The translations under genes and the position numbers were made by a program. Below, one piece after another: positions 21,559 to 35,046 of a stretch of 64,000 bases of DNA. The stretch is from Aristolochia californica (lineage: Eukaryota > Streptophyta > Magnoliopsida > Piperales > Aristolochiaceae), in contig JARWKL010000007.1 of the NCBI GenBank assembly GCA_029961685.1, positions 24,933,013 to 24,997,012 of the forward strand, written 5' to 3'. Numbering within the stretch: the first letter of the stretch is position 1; every line of letters begins with the position of its first letter. The notes under the pieces are model-generated. The model was not told the origin of the DNA, did not search any database, and was given only the letters and a program-made list of their open reading frames with translations.

Positions 21559-24253
21559 ATAGCCCATTAGGCATGACAAATCTCTTTACGATCACCTATG
21601 ATTATTAGCTCAACTTTTTGAATATGGGCAAAATAATGGCTTGTTTGACTATAGCAAATATCCCACCGCACGTTCACTTGAGAATTTAATGAGCATTTGT
21701 TATTCTCTTTAAAAGCTTTGGATCCATAGGTCATTTCAATCTTTAACATGTTTCTGGCATGCATATCCATTTTTAAAACATGTGTAGAAAAAATTTCCTT
21801 CATGTAAAATTCCAAGATATTAGTTTTGGACTCGTGGAATTTCCCAAACTTGGATAATAAAACTTTTGTGTTCATTTCTGGTGTGCGAATAAATTTTATT
21901 CATTTAATTTTTTTATTGTTTTAAACTTTTTCCGTACATCAACTATGAAATTTTCATTTTGCTGTGATCTATTTGCCTTTTTTGTTTACGGGATGAAGGG
22001 AGAGCGAAAAACTCGAAGTTTTGATTTAAGAAAAATTTGTAGATCTAAAACGGAAATGCACAATGCACATATGTAGAGAGAGATAATTCCAAAGAACTTC
22101 AGTAATTTTTAGGTATTGTAAGCCCCTTTTTGTTTTTATATCTCAGGTTTTGCAATCGTCGGGAAAAATGGGTTGCGGAGGATTTTTAACTGAGTGTTGA
22201 ATTGTAATCCATAAGTCATTTCATACAAAAATATAGCCAGTTACGCATGATAAATCACATTACAATCATCTATGATTAATTATGTCAGCTTTTTGCAAAT
22301 GGGCAAAATAATGGCATGTTTGACTCGGGTAAATATACCACCGCAAGTTCACTAGAGAATTTAAAAAGCGTTTGTTATTCTCTTTAAAAGATTTGCATCT
22401 ATAGCTCATTTGTATCTTTAACATGTTTCAAACATGCATATCCATTTTTAAAAGATGTGTGGATGAAATCTCTTTCTTGCAAAATTCCAAGCTATTAGGG
22501 TTAAACTCGTGGAATTTCCCAAAATTGGATAAGAAAATATTTGTGTTCATTTTGTTGGGTGAATAAATTTTCTTTATTTATATTTTTTCTTGTTTAAATA
22601 TTTTGCAAACTTCAACTATAAAATTTTCATTTTGTTGTAAGCTTTTTGCCTTGTTTTTTTTCAAGATTAAGGGAGAGCGAAAAAGTCAAAGTTTTGATTA
22701 AAGAAAAAAGTGTACATCTAAATTGGAAAAGCACAATGCACAATTGTAGGGAGAGATAATTTCAAAGAGTGTCTGTAATTTTTAGGGATTGAAAGCTCTT
22801 TTTAGTTTTTATATCTCAGGTTTTGCAATCGTCGGGAAAAATTGGTGGCAGAGGATTTTTAACTGAGTGTTGAATTGCAATCCATAAGTCATTTCACACA
22901 AAAATATAGCCCGTTACGCATGATAAATCACATTACAATCATCTATGATTGTTAGATCAAATTTTTATAATGGGCAAAATAATGACTTGTTAGACTCGGG
23001 TAGATATCCCACCGCACGTTCACTTGAGAATTTAATGAGCGTTTTTTATTCTCTTTAAAAGCTTTGGATCCATAGGTCATTTGAATCTTTAACATGTTTC
23101 AAGCATGCATATCCATTTTTGAAACATGTGTAGAAAAAATCTCCTTCATGTAAAATTCCAAGCTTAATAGGGTTGGACTAATGGAATTTCCCAAATTTGG
23201 ATAACAAAACTTTTGTGTTCATTTGTGTTGTGTGAATATATATTTTTATTTACATTAGTTATTATTTTAAATATTTTCCACACATCAACTATAAAATTTT
23301 TTATTTTGTTGTGATCTTTTTTGCCTTTTTTGTTTACGGGATGAAGGGGGGAGCGAAAACTCAAAGTTCTGATTTAAGAAAAACGTGTACATCTAAAATG
23401 GAAATGCACAATGCACAAATATAGAGAGAGATATTTCCAAAGAGTGTTTGTATGTTTTAGGGATCGTATGCACTGTTTCATTTTTATATCTAAGGTTTTG
23501 CAATCGTGGAGAAAGGGGGAGGCGGGCAATTTTTAACTGAGTGTTGAATTGCAATCCATAAGTCATTTCACACAAAAATATAGCCCGTTACGCATGATAA
23601 ATCACATTACAATCATCTATGATTGTTAGATCAAATTTTTATAATGGGCAAAATAATGACTTGTTAGACTCGGGTAGATATCCCACCGCACGTTCACTTG
23701 AGAATTTAATGAGCGTTTGTTATTCTCTTTAAAAGCTTTGGATCCATAGGTCATTTGAATCTTTAACATGTTTCAAGCATGCATATCCATTTTTGAAACA
23801 TGTGTAGAAAAAATCTCCTTCATGTAAAATTCCAAGCTTAATAGGGTTGGACTAATGGAATTTCCCAAATTTGGATAACAAAACTTTTGTGTTCATTTGT
23901 GTTGTGTGAATATATATTTTTATTTACATTAGTTATTATCTTAAATATTTTCCACACATCAACTATAAAATTTTTTATTTTGTTGTGATCTTTTTTGCCT
24001 TTTTTGTTTACGGGATGAAGGGGGGAGCGAAAACTCAAAGTTCTGATTTAAGAAAAAAGTGTACATCTAAAATGGAAATGCACAATGCACAAATGTAGAG
24101 AGAGATATTTCCAAAGAGTGTCTGTATGTTTTAGGGATCGTATGCACTGTTTCATTTTTATATCTAAGGTTTTGCAATCGTGGAGAAAGGGGGAGGCGGG
24201 CAATTTTTAACTGAGTGTTGACTTCAAAACCATAAGTCATTTCTTACCAAAAT
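21559..24253 (+). repeat. HOR unit A-B-C-C (2,695 bp) with a duplicated C
   Basis: Monomers are A 21559-22232, B 22233-22905, C 22906-23579 and C 23580-24253. The two C copies are almost the same over 674 bp and share GATCAAATTTTTATAATGGG and GTGTTGTGTGAATATATATT. The first C ends with the B-type tail GTTGAATTGCAATCC, while the second ends with the normal C tail GTTGACTTCAAAACC. This locates the exchange within TTAACTGAGTGTTGA near 23535-23545. Confidence 0.94.
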
Positions 24254-26277
24254 ATAGCCCATTATGCATGACAAATCACTTTACGATCACCTATGATTGT
24301 TAGCTCAAATTTTTGAATATGGGCAAAATAATGGCTTCTTTGACTCTGGCAAATATCCCACCGCACGTTCACTTGAGAATTTAATGAACGTTTGTTATTC
24401 TCTTTAAAAGCTTTGGATCCATAGGTCATTTGAATCTTTAACAGGTTTCTGGCATGCATATCCATTTTTAAAACATGTGTAGAAAAAATCTCCTTTATTT
24501 AAAATTCCAAGATATTAGTTTTGGACTCGTGGAATTTCTCAAACTTGGGTAACAAAACTTTTGTGTTCATTTGTGGTGTGCGAATAAATTTTCTTCATTT
24601 ACTTTTTTTATTGTTTTAAACTATTTCCATACATCAACTATGAAATTTTCATTTTGCTGTGATCTATTTGCCTTTTTTGTTTACGGGATGAAGGGAGAGC
24701 GAATAACTTGAAGTTTTTAATTAAGAAAAATGTGTACATCTAAAATGGAAATGCACAATGCACATATGTAGAGAGAGATAATTCCAAAGAGTGTCAGTAA
24801 ATTTTAGGGAATGTAAGCACCTTTTCGTTTTTATATCTCAGGTTTTACAATCGTCGGGAAAAATGGGTTGCGGAGGATTTTTAACTGAGTGTTGAATTGC
24901 AATCCATATGTCATGTCATACAAAAATATATCCCGTTACACATGATAAATCACATTACAATCATCTATGATTAATTATGTCAGCTTTTCTCAAATGGGCA
25001 AAATAAAGGCATGTTTGACTCGTGTAAATATCTCACCGCAAGTTCACTTGAGAATTTAATGAGCGTTTGTTATTCTCTTTAAAAGCTTTGCATCCATAGC
25101 TCATTTGCATCTTTAACATGTTTCAAACATGCATATCCATTTTTAAAACATGTGTGGATGAAATCCCTTTCTTGCAAAATTTCGAGCTATTAGGGTAAAC
25201 TAGTGGAATTTCCCAAAATTGGATAACAAAACTTTTGTGTTCATTTGTGTTGCGTCAATAAATTTTCTTTATTTATATTTGTTATTGTTTTAATTTTTTT
25301 CCATACATCAACTATAAAATTTTCATTTTGTTGTAAGCTTTTTGCATTGTTTGTTTTCGGGATGAAGGGAGAGCGAAAAGTCATAGTTTTGATTTATGAA
25401 AAAAGTGTACATCTAAAATGGAAAATCACAATGCACAATATCAGGGAGAGATAATTCCAAAGAGTGTCTGTAATTTTTAGGGATTGAAGATCTTTTTAGT
25501 TTTTATATCTCAGGTTTTGCAATCGTCGGGAAAAATTGGTGGAAGAGGATTTTTAACTGAGTGTTGAATTGCAATCCATAAGTCATTTCATACAAAAATA
25601 TAGCCCGTTACGCATGATAAATTACTTTACAATCATCTATGAATGTAAGATCAAATTTTTGAAAATGGGCAAAATAATGACTTGTTAGACTCGGATAAAT
25701 ATCCCACCGCATGTTCACTTGAGAATTTAATGAGCATTTGTTATTCGCTTTGAAAGCTTTGGATCCATAGGTCATTTGAATCTTTAACATGTTTCAAGCA
25801 TGCATATCCATTTTTGAAACATGTGTAGAAAAAATCTCCTTCATGTAAAATTCAAAGCTTAATAGGGTTGGACTAATGGAATTTCCCAAACTTGGATAAC
25901 AAAACTTTTGTGTTCATTTGTGGTGAGTGAATTGATATTTTTTCTTTACATTAGTTATTATTTTAAATATTTTCGACACATAAACTTTAAGAAATTTTAT
26001 TTTATTGTGATCTTTTTTGCCTTTTTTGTTTACGGGATGAAGGGGGGAGCGAAAACTCAAAGTTCTGATTTAAGAAAAAAAGTGTACATCTAAAATGGAA
26101 ATGCACAATGTACAAATGTAGAGAGAAATATTTCCAAAGTGTGTCTTTAGGTTTTAGGGATCGTATGCACTCTTTCGTTTTTATATCTAAGGTTTTGCAA
26201 TCGTCGGGAAACGGGGGAGGTGGGCGATTTATAACTGATTGTTGACTTCAAATCCATAGGTCATTTCTTACCAAAAT
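24254..26277 (+). repeat. HOR unit A-B-C (2,024 bp)
   Basis: Monomers are A 24254-24927, B 24928-25599 and C 25600-26277. This is an ordinary trimer. A shares GACTCGTGGAATTTC with the A at 21559, indicating closer kinship of these neighbouring units. Confidence 0.92.
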
Positions 26278-29200
26278 ATAGCCCGTTACACATGACGAAT
26301 CACTTTACAATCACCTATGATTGTTAGCTCAACTTTTTGAATATGGGTAAAATAATGGCTTGTTTGACTCGGGCAAATATCCCACCGCACGTTCCCTTGA
26401 GAATTTAATGAGCGTTTGTTATTCTCTTTAAAAGCTTTAGATCCATAGGTCATTTGAATCTTTAACATGTGTCTCGCTTGCATATCCATTTTTAAAACAT
26501 GTGTAGAAAAAATCTCCTTCAAGTAAAATTCCAAGATATTAGTTTTGGACTAGAGGAATTTCCCAAACTTGGATAACAAAACATTTGTGTTCATTTGTGG
26601 TGCGTGAATAAATTTTCTTCATTTACTTTTTTTATTGTTTTAAACTTTTCCGTACATCAACTATGAAATTTTCATTTTGTTGTGATCTATTTGCCTTTTT
26701 TGTTTACGGGATGAAGGGAGAGGGAAAAACTCGAAGTTTTGATTTAAAAAAAATGTGTACATCTAAAACGGAAATGCACAATGCACATATGTAGAGAGAG
26801 ATAATTCCAAAGAGTGTCTGTAATTTTTAGGTATTGTAAGCACCTTTTCGTTTTTATATCTCAGGTTTTGCAATCGTCGAGAAAAATGGGTTGCGGAGTA
26901 TTTTTAACTGAGTGTTGAATTGCAATCCATAAGTCATTTCATACAAAAATATAGACCGTTACACATGATAAATCAGATTACAATCATCTATGATTAATTA
27001 TGCCAGCTTTTTACAAATGGGCAAAATAATGGCATGTTTGACTCGGGTAAATATCCCAACGCAAGTCCACTTGATAATTTAATGAGCGTTTGTTATTCTC
27101 TTTAAAAGCTTTGCATCCATAGCTCTTTTGCATCTTTAAAATGTTTCAAACATGCATATCCATTTTTAAAACATGTGTGGATGAAATCTCTTTCTTGCAA
27201 AATTCCAAGCTATTAGGGTTAAACTAGTGGAGTTTCCCAAAATAGGATAACAAAACTTTTGTGTTCATTTGTGTTGGGTGGATAAATTTAATTTTTTTAT
27301 ATTTGTTATTGTTTTAAATTTTTTCCGTACATCAACTATAAAATTTTCATTTTGTTGTAAGCTTTTTGCCTAGTTTGTTTTCGGGATGGAGGGAGAGCGA
27401 AAAGTCAAAGTTTTGATTTAAGAAAAAAGTGTACATCGAAATTGGAAAAGCACAATGCACAATTGTAGGGAGAGATAATTCCAAAGACTGTCTGTAATTT
27501 TTAGGGATTGTAAGGGCATTTTCGTTTTTATATCTCAGGTTTTGCAATCGTCGGGAACAATGGGTTGGGGAGGATTTTTAACTGAGTGTTGAATTGCAAT
27601 CGATAAGTCATTTCATACTAAAATATAGCCCGTTACCCATGATAAATCACATTACAATCATCTATATGTTATTATGCCAGTTTTTTACAAATGGGCAAAG
27701 TAACGGCATGTTTGACTCGGGTAAATATCCCACCGCAAGTTCACTTGAGAATTTAATGAGCGTTTGTTATTCTCTTTAAAAGCTTTGCATCCATAGCTCA
27801 TTTGCATCTTTAACATGTTTCAAACATCCATATCCATTTTTAAAACATGTGTGGATGAAATCTCTTTCTTGCAAAATTCCACGCTATTAGGGTTAAACTA
27901 GTGGAATTTCCCAAAATATGATAACAAAACTTTTGTGTTCATTTGTTTTGGGTGGATAAATTTTTCTTTATTTATATTTGTTATTGTTTTAAATTTTTTC
28001 CATACATCAACTATAAAATTTTCATTTTGTTGTAAGCTTTTTGCCTAGTTTGTTTTCGGGATGAAGGGAGAGAGAAAAGTCAAAGTTTTGATTTAACAAA
28101 AAGTGTACATCTAAAATGGAAAAGCACAGTGCACAATTGTAGGAAGAGATAATTCCAAAGAGTGTCTGTAATTTTCAGGGATTGTAAGTGCCTTTTCATT
28201 TTTATATCTCAGGTTTTGCAATCGTCGGGAAAAATGGGTTGCAGAGGATTTTTAACTGAGTGTTGAATTGCAATCTATAAGTCATTTCAAAACAAAATAT
28301 AGCCGTTACGCATGATAAATCACATTACAATCATCTATGATTAATTATGCCAGCATTTTACAAATGGGCAAAATAACGGCATGTTTGACTCGGGTAAATA
28401 TCTCACCGCAAGTTCACTTGAGAATATAATGAGCGTTTGTTATTCTCGTTAAAAGTTTTGCATCCATAGCTCATTTGCATCTTTAACATGTTTCAAACAT
28501 GCATATCCATTTTTAAAACATGTGTGGATGAAATCTCTTTCTTGCAAAATTCAGAGCTATTAGGGTTAAACTAATAGAATTTCCCAAAATTGGATAACAA
28601 AACTTTTGTGTTCATTTGTGTTGGGTGGATAAATTTTTTTTATTTATATTTTTTATTGTTTTAAATTTTTTCCATACGTCAACTATAAAATTTTCATTTT
28701 GTTGTAACCTTTTTGCCTAGTTTGTTTTCGGGATGAAGGGAGAGCGAAAAGTCAAAGTTTTGATTTAAGAAAAAAGTGTACATCTAAAATGGAAAAAGCA
28801 CAATGCACAATTGTAGGAAGAGATAATTCCAAAGAGTGTTTGTAATTTTTAGTGATTGTAAGCTCTTTCTAGTTTTTATATCTCAGGTTTTGCAATCGTC
28901 GGGAAAAATTGGTGGCAGAGGATTTTTAACTGAGTGTTGAATTGCAATCCATAAGTTATTTCATAAAAAAAAATTGTCCGTTACGCATGATAAATCACTT
29001 TACAATCATCTATGATTGTTAGATCAAATTTTTGAAAATGGGCAAAATAATGACTTGTTAGACTCGGATAAATATCCCACCGCACGTTCACTTGAGAATT
29101 TTATGAGCGTTTGTTATTCCCTTGGAAAGCTTTGGATCCATAGGTCATTTGAACCTTTAACATGTTTCAAGCATGCATATCCATTTTTTAAACATGTGTA

Positions 29201-29648
29201 GAAAAAATCTCCTTCATGTAAAATTCCAAGCTTAATAGGGTTGGACTAATGGAATTTCCCAAACTTGGATAACAAAACTTTTGTGTTCATTTGTGGTGTG
29301 TGAATAGATATTTTTTATTTACATTAGTTATTTTTTTAAATATTTTCCACACATCAACTATAAAAAATTGTATTTTGTTGTGATCTTTTTTGCCTTTTTT
29401 GTTTACGGGATGAAGGGGGAGCGAAAACTCAAAGTTCTGATTTAGGAAAAAAGTGTACATCTAAAATGGAAATGCACAATGCACAAATGTAGAGACATAT
29501 ATTTCCAAAGAGTGTCTGTATGTTTTAGGGATCGTATGCACTCTTTCGTTTTTATATCTAAGGTTTTGCAATCGTCGTGAAACGGGGGAGGTGGGCGATT
29601 TTTAACTGAGTATTGACTCCAAATCCATAAGTCATTTCTTACAAAAAT
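26278..29648 (+). repeat. HOR unit A-(B/A)-(B/A)-B-C (3,371 bp), pentamer
   Basis: Monomers are A 26278-26950, B/A 26951-27624, B/A 27625-28298, B 28299-28972 and C 28973-29648. The first two B units end with A-type sequence (ATGGGTTGGGGAGG and ATGGGTTGCAGAGG, preceded by GCATTTTCG and GCCTTTTCA). Only the third has the true B tail ATTGGTGGCAGAGG. It contains two extra monomers relative to the trimer. The last third passes into HOR block 2. Confidence 0.92.
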
Positions 29649-32348
29649 ATAGCCCGTTACGCATGACAAATCACTTTACAATCACCTATGATTGTTAGCT
29701 CAACTTTTTGAATATGGGCAAAATAATTGCTTGTTTGACTCGGGCAAATATCCCACCGCACGTTCACTTGATAATTTAGTGAGCATTTGTTATTCTCTTT
29801 AAAAGTTTTGGATCCATAAGTCATTTGAATCTTTAACATGTTTTTGGCATGCATATCCATTTTTAAATCATGTGTAGAAAAAATCTCCTTCATGAAAAAT
29901 TCCAAGATATTAGTTTTGGACGAGTGGAATTTCCCAAACTTGGATAACAAAACTTTTGTGTTCATTTGTGGTGTGTGAATAAATTTTCTTCATTTACTTT
30001 TTTTATTATTTTAAACTTTTTCGGTACATCAACTATGAAATTTTCATTTTGCTGTGATCTATTTGCCTTTTTTGTTTACGGGATGAAGGGAGAGGGAAAA
30101 ACTCAAAGTTTTGATTTAAGAAAAATGTGTACATCTAAAACGGAAATGCACAATGCACATATGTAGGGGGAGATAATTCCAAAGAGTGTCTGTAATTTTT
30201 AGGTGTTGTAAGCACCTTTTCATTTTTATATCTCAGGTTTTGCAATCGTCGGGAAAAATGGGTTGCGGAGTATTTTTAACTGAGTGTTGAATTGCAATCC
30301 ATAAGTCATTTCATACAAAAAAATAGCCCGTTACTAATGATAAATCAGATTACATTCATCTATGATTAATTATGGCAGCTTTTTACAAATGGGCAAAATA
30401 ATGGCATGTTTGACTCGGGTAAATATCCCACCGCAAGTTCACTTGAGAATTTAATAAGCGTTTGTTATTCTCTTTAAAAGCTTTGCATCCATAGCTCATT
30501 TGCATCTTTAACATGTTTCAAACATGCATATTCATTTTTAAAACATGTGTGGATGAAATCTCTTTCTTGCAAAATTCCAAGCTATTGGGGTTAAAATAGT
30601 GGAATTTTCCAAAATTGGATAACAAAACTTTTGTGTTCAGTTGTGTTGGGTGAATAAATTTTCTTTATTTATATCTGTTATTGTTTTAAATTTTTTTCCA
30701 TACATCAACTATAAAATTTTCATTTTGTTGTAAGCTTTTTGCCTAGTTTATTTTCGGGATGAAGGGAGAGCGAAAAGTCAAAGTTTTTATTTAAGAAAAA
30801 AGTGTACATATAAAATGGAAAAGCACAATGCACAATTGTAGGGAGAGATAATTCCAAAGAGTGTCTGTAATTTTCAGGGATTGTAAGTGCCTTTTCGTTT
30901 TTATATCTCAGGTTTTGCAATCGTCGGGAAAAATGGGTTGCAGAGGATTTTTAACTGAGTGTTGAATTGCAATCTATAAGTCATTTCATAACAAAATATA
31001 GCCCGTTACGCATGATAAATCACATTACAATCATCTATGATTAATTATGCCAGCATTTTACAAATGGGCAAAATAACGGCATGTTTGACTCGGGTAAATA
31101 TCCCACCGCAAGTTCACTTGAGAATATAATGAGCGTTTGTTATTCTCGTTAAAAGTTTTGCATCCATAGCTCATTTGCATCTTTAACATGTTTCAAACAT
31201 GCATATCCATTTTTAAAACATGTGTGGATGAAATCTCTTTCTTGCAAAATTCAGAGCTATTAGGGTTAAACTAATAGAATTTCCCAAAATTGGATAACAA
31301 AACTTTTGTGTTCATTTGTGTTGGGTGGATAAATTTTTTTTATTTATATTTGTTATTGTTTTAAATTTTTTCCATACGTCAACTATAAAATTTTCATTTT
31401 GTTGTAACCTTTTTGCCTAGTTTGTTTTCGGGAAGAAGGGAGAGCGAAAAGTCAAAGTTTTGATTTAAGAAAAAAGTGTACATCTAAAATGGAAAAAGCA
31501 CAATGCACAATTGTAGGAAGAGATAATTCCAAAGAGTGTCTATAATTTTTAGTGATTGTAAGCTCTTTTTAGTTTTTATATCTCAGGTTTTACAATCGTC
31601 GGGAAAAATTGGTGGCAGAGGATTTTTAACTGAGTGTTGAATTGCAATCCATAAGTTATTTCATAAAAAAAAATTGTCCGTTACGCATGATAAATCACTT
31701 TACAATCATCTATGATTGTTAGATCAAATTTTTGAAAATGGGCAAAATAATGACTTGTTAGACTCGGGTAAATATCCCACCGCACGTTCACTTGAGAATT
31801 TTATGAGCGTTTGTTATTCCCTTGGAAAGCTTTGGATCCATAGGTCATTTGAACCTTTAACATGTTTCAAGCATGCATATCCATTTTTTAAACATGTGTA
31901 GAAAAAATCTCCTTCATGTAAAATTCCAAGCTTAATAGGGTTGGACTAATGGAATTTTCCCAAACTTGGATAACAAAACTTTTGTGTTCATTTGTGGTGT
32001 GTGAATAGATATTTTTTATTTACATTAGTTTTTTTTTAAATATTTTCCACACATCAACTATAAAAAATTGTATTTTGTTGTGATCTTTTTTGCCTTTTTT
32101 GTTTACGGGATGAAGGGGGAGCGAAAACTCAAAGTTCTGATTTAAGAAAAAAGTGTACATCTAAAATGGAAATGCACAATGCACAAATGTAGAGACATAT
32201 ATTTCCAAAGAGTGTCTGTACGTTTTAGGGATCGTATGCACTATTTCGTTTTTATATCTAAGGTTTTGCAATCGTCGTGAAACGGGGGAGGTGGGCGATT
32301 TTTAACTGAGTGTTGACTTCAAATCCATAAGTCATTTCTTACAAAAAT
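29649..32348 (+). repeat. HOR block 2 tetramer, 2,700 bp (outer copy)
   Basis: Monomers are A 29649-30322, B/A 30323-30997, B 30998-31672 and C 31673-32348. The 5' half of A lacks the AGCGCGTTA and CCCTCCGCA variants that fill the following copies, so homogenisation is weaker here at the left side. C already has the shortened TTAGTTTTTTTTAAAT of the inner copies; the C before it (28973) reads TTAGTTATTTTTTTAAAT. Confidence 0.94.
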
Positions 32349-35046
32349 ATAGCGCGTTATGCATGACAAATCACATTACAATCACCTATGATTGTTAGCT
32401 CAAGTTTTCGAATATGGGCAAAATAATGGCTTGTTTGACTCGGGAAAATATCCCTCCGCACGTTCACTTGAGAATTTAGTGAGCATTTGTTGTTGTCTTT
32501 AAAAGCTTTGGATCCATAAGTCATTTGAATCTTTAACATGTTTCATGCAAGCATATCCATTTTTAAAACATGTGTAGAAAAATTCTCCTTCATGTAAAAT
32601 TCCAAGATATTAGTTTTGGACTAGTGAAATTTCCCAAACTTGGATAACAAAACTTTTGTGTTCATTTGTGGTGTGTAAATAAATTTTCTTCATTTACTTT
32701 TTTTATTGTTTTAAAATTTTTCTGTACATCAACTATGAAATTTTCATTTTGCTGTGATCCATTTGCCTTTTTTGTTTACGGGATGAAGGGAGAGGGAAAA
32801 ACTCGAAGTTTTGATTTAAAAAAAATGTGTACATCTAAAACGGAAATGCACAATGCACATATGTAGGGGGAGATAATTCCAAAGAGTGTCTGTAATTTTT
32901 AGGTGTTGTAAGCACCTTTTCATTTTTATATCTCAGTTTTGCAATCGTCGGGAAAAATGGGTTGCGGAGTATTTTTAACTGAGTGTTGAATTGCAATCCA
33001 TAAGTCATTTCATACAAAAAAATAGCCCGTTACTAATGATAAATCAGATTACATTCATCTATGATTAATTATGGCAGCTTTTTACAAATGGGCAAAATAA
33101 TGGCATGTTTGACTCGGGTAAATATCCCACCGCAAGTTCACTTGAGAATTTAATAAGCGTTTGTTATTCTCTTTAAAAGCTTTGCATCCATAGCTCATTT
33201 GCATCTTTAACATGTTTCAAACATGCATATTCATTTTTAAAACATGTGTGGATGAAATCTCTTTCTTGCAAAATTCCAAGCTATTGGGGTTAAAATAGTG
33301 GAATTTTCCAAAATTGGATAACAAAACTTTTGTGTTCAGTTGTGTTGGGTGAATAAATTTTCTTTATTTATATTTTTTATTGTTTTAAATTTTTTTCCAT
33401 ACATCAACTATAAAATTTTCATTTTGTTGTAAGCTTTTTGCCTAGTTTATTTTCGGGATGAAGGGAGAGCGAAAAGTCAAAGTTTTTATTTAAGAAAAAA
33501 GTGTACATCTAAAATGGAAAAGCACAATGCACAATTGTAGGTAGAGATAATTCCAAAGAGTGTCTGTAATTTTCAGGGATTGTAAGTGCCTTTTCGTTTT
33601 TATATCTCAGGTTTTGCAATCGTCGGGAAAAATGGGTTGCAGAGGATTTTTAACTGAGTGTGGAATTGCAATCTATAAGTCATTTCATAACAAAATATAG
33701 CCCGTTACGCATGATAAATCACATTACAATCATCTATGATTAATTATGCCAGCATTTTACAAATGGGCAAAATAACGGCATGTTTGACTCGGGTAAATAT
33801 CCCACCGCAAGTTCACTTGAGAATATAATGAGCGTTTGTTATTCTCGTTAAAAGTTTTGCATCCATAGCTCATTTGCATCTTTAACATGTTTCAAACATG
33901 CATATCCATTTTTAAAACATGTGTGGATGAAATCTCTTTCTTGCAAAATTCAGAGCTATTAGGGTTAAACTAATAGAATTTCCCAAAATTGGATAACAAA
34001 ACTTTTGTGTTCATTTGTGTTGGGTGGATAAATTTTTTTTATTTATATTTGTTATTGTTTTAAATTTTTTCCATACGTCAACTATAAAATTTTCATTTTG
34101 TTGTAACCTTTTTGCCTAGTTTGTTTTCGGGATGAAGGGAGAGCGAAAAGTCAAAGTTTTGATTTAAGAAAAAAGTGTACATCTAAAATGGAAAAAGCAC
34201 AATGCACAATTGTAGGAAGAGATAATTCCAAAGAGTGTCTGTAATTTTTAGTGATTGTAAGCTCTTTTTAGTTTTTATATCTCAGGTTTTACAATCGTCA
34301 GGAAAAATTGGTGGCAGAGGATTTTTAACTGAGTGTTGAATTGCAATCCATAAGTTATTTCATAAAAAAAAATTGTCCGTTACGCATGATAAATCACTTT
34401 ACAATCATCTATGATTGTTAGATCAAATTTTTGAAAATGGGCAAAATAATGACTTGTTAGACTCGGGTAAATATCCCACCGCACGTTCACTTGAGAATTT
34501 TATGAGCGTTTGTTATTCTCTTTAAAAGCTTTGCATCCATAGCTCATTTGCATCTTTAACATGTTTCAAGCATGCATATCCATTTTTTAAACATGTGTAG
34601 AAAAAATCTCCTTCATGTAAAATTCCAAGCTTAATAGGGTTGGACTAATGGAATTTCCCAAACTTGGATAACAAAACTTTTGTGTTCATTTGTGGTGTGT
34701 GAATAGATATTTTTTATTTACATTAGTTTTTTTTTAAATATTTTCCACACATCAACTATAAAAAATTGTATTTTGTTGTGATCTTTTTTGCCTTTTTTGT
34801 TTACGGGATGAAGGGGGAGCGAAAACACAAAGTTCTGATTTAAGAAAAAAGTGTACATCTAAAATGGAAATGCACAATGCACAAATGTAGAGACATATAT
34901 TTCCAAAGAGTGTCTGTACGTTTTAGGGATCGTACGCACTCTTTCGTTTTTATATCTAAGGTTTTGCAATCGTCGTGAAACGGGGGAGGTGGGCGATTTT
35001 TAACTGAGTGTTGACTTCAAATCCATAAGTCATTTCTTACAAAAAT
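32349..35046 (+). repeat. HOR block 2 tetramer, 2,698 bp
   Basis: Monomers are A 32349-33021, B/A 33022-33696, B 33697-34371 and C 34372-35046. C contains a patch of B-type sequence at about 34528-34560 (GCTTTGCATCCATAGCTC then TTTGCATC), flanked on both sides by C sequence. The C at the same place in the neighbouring copy (31673) lacks it. Confidence 0.94.
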
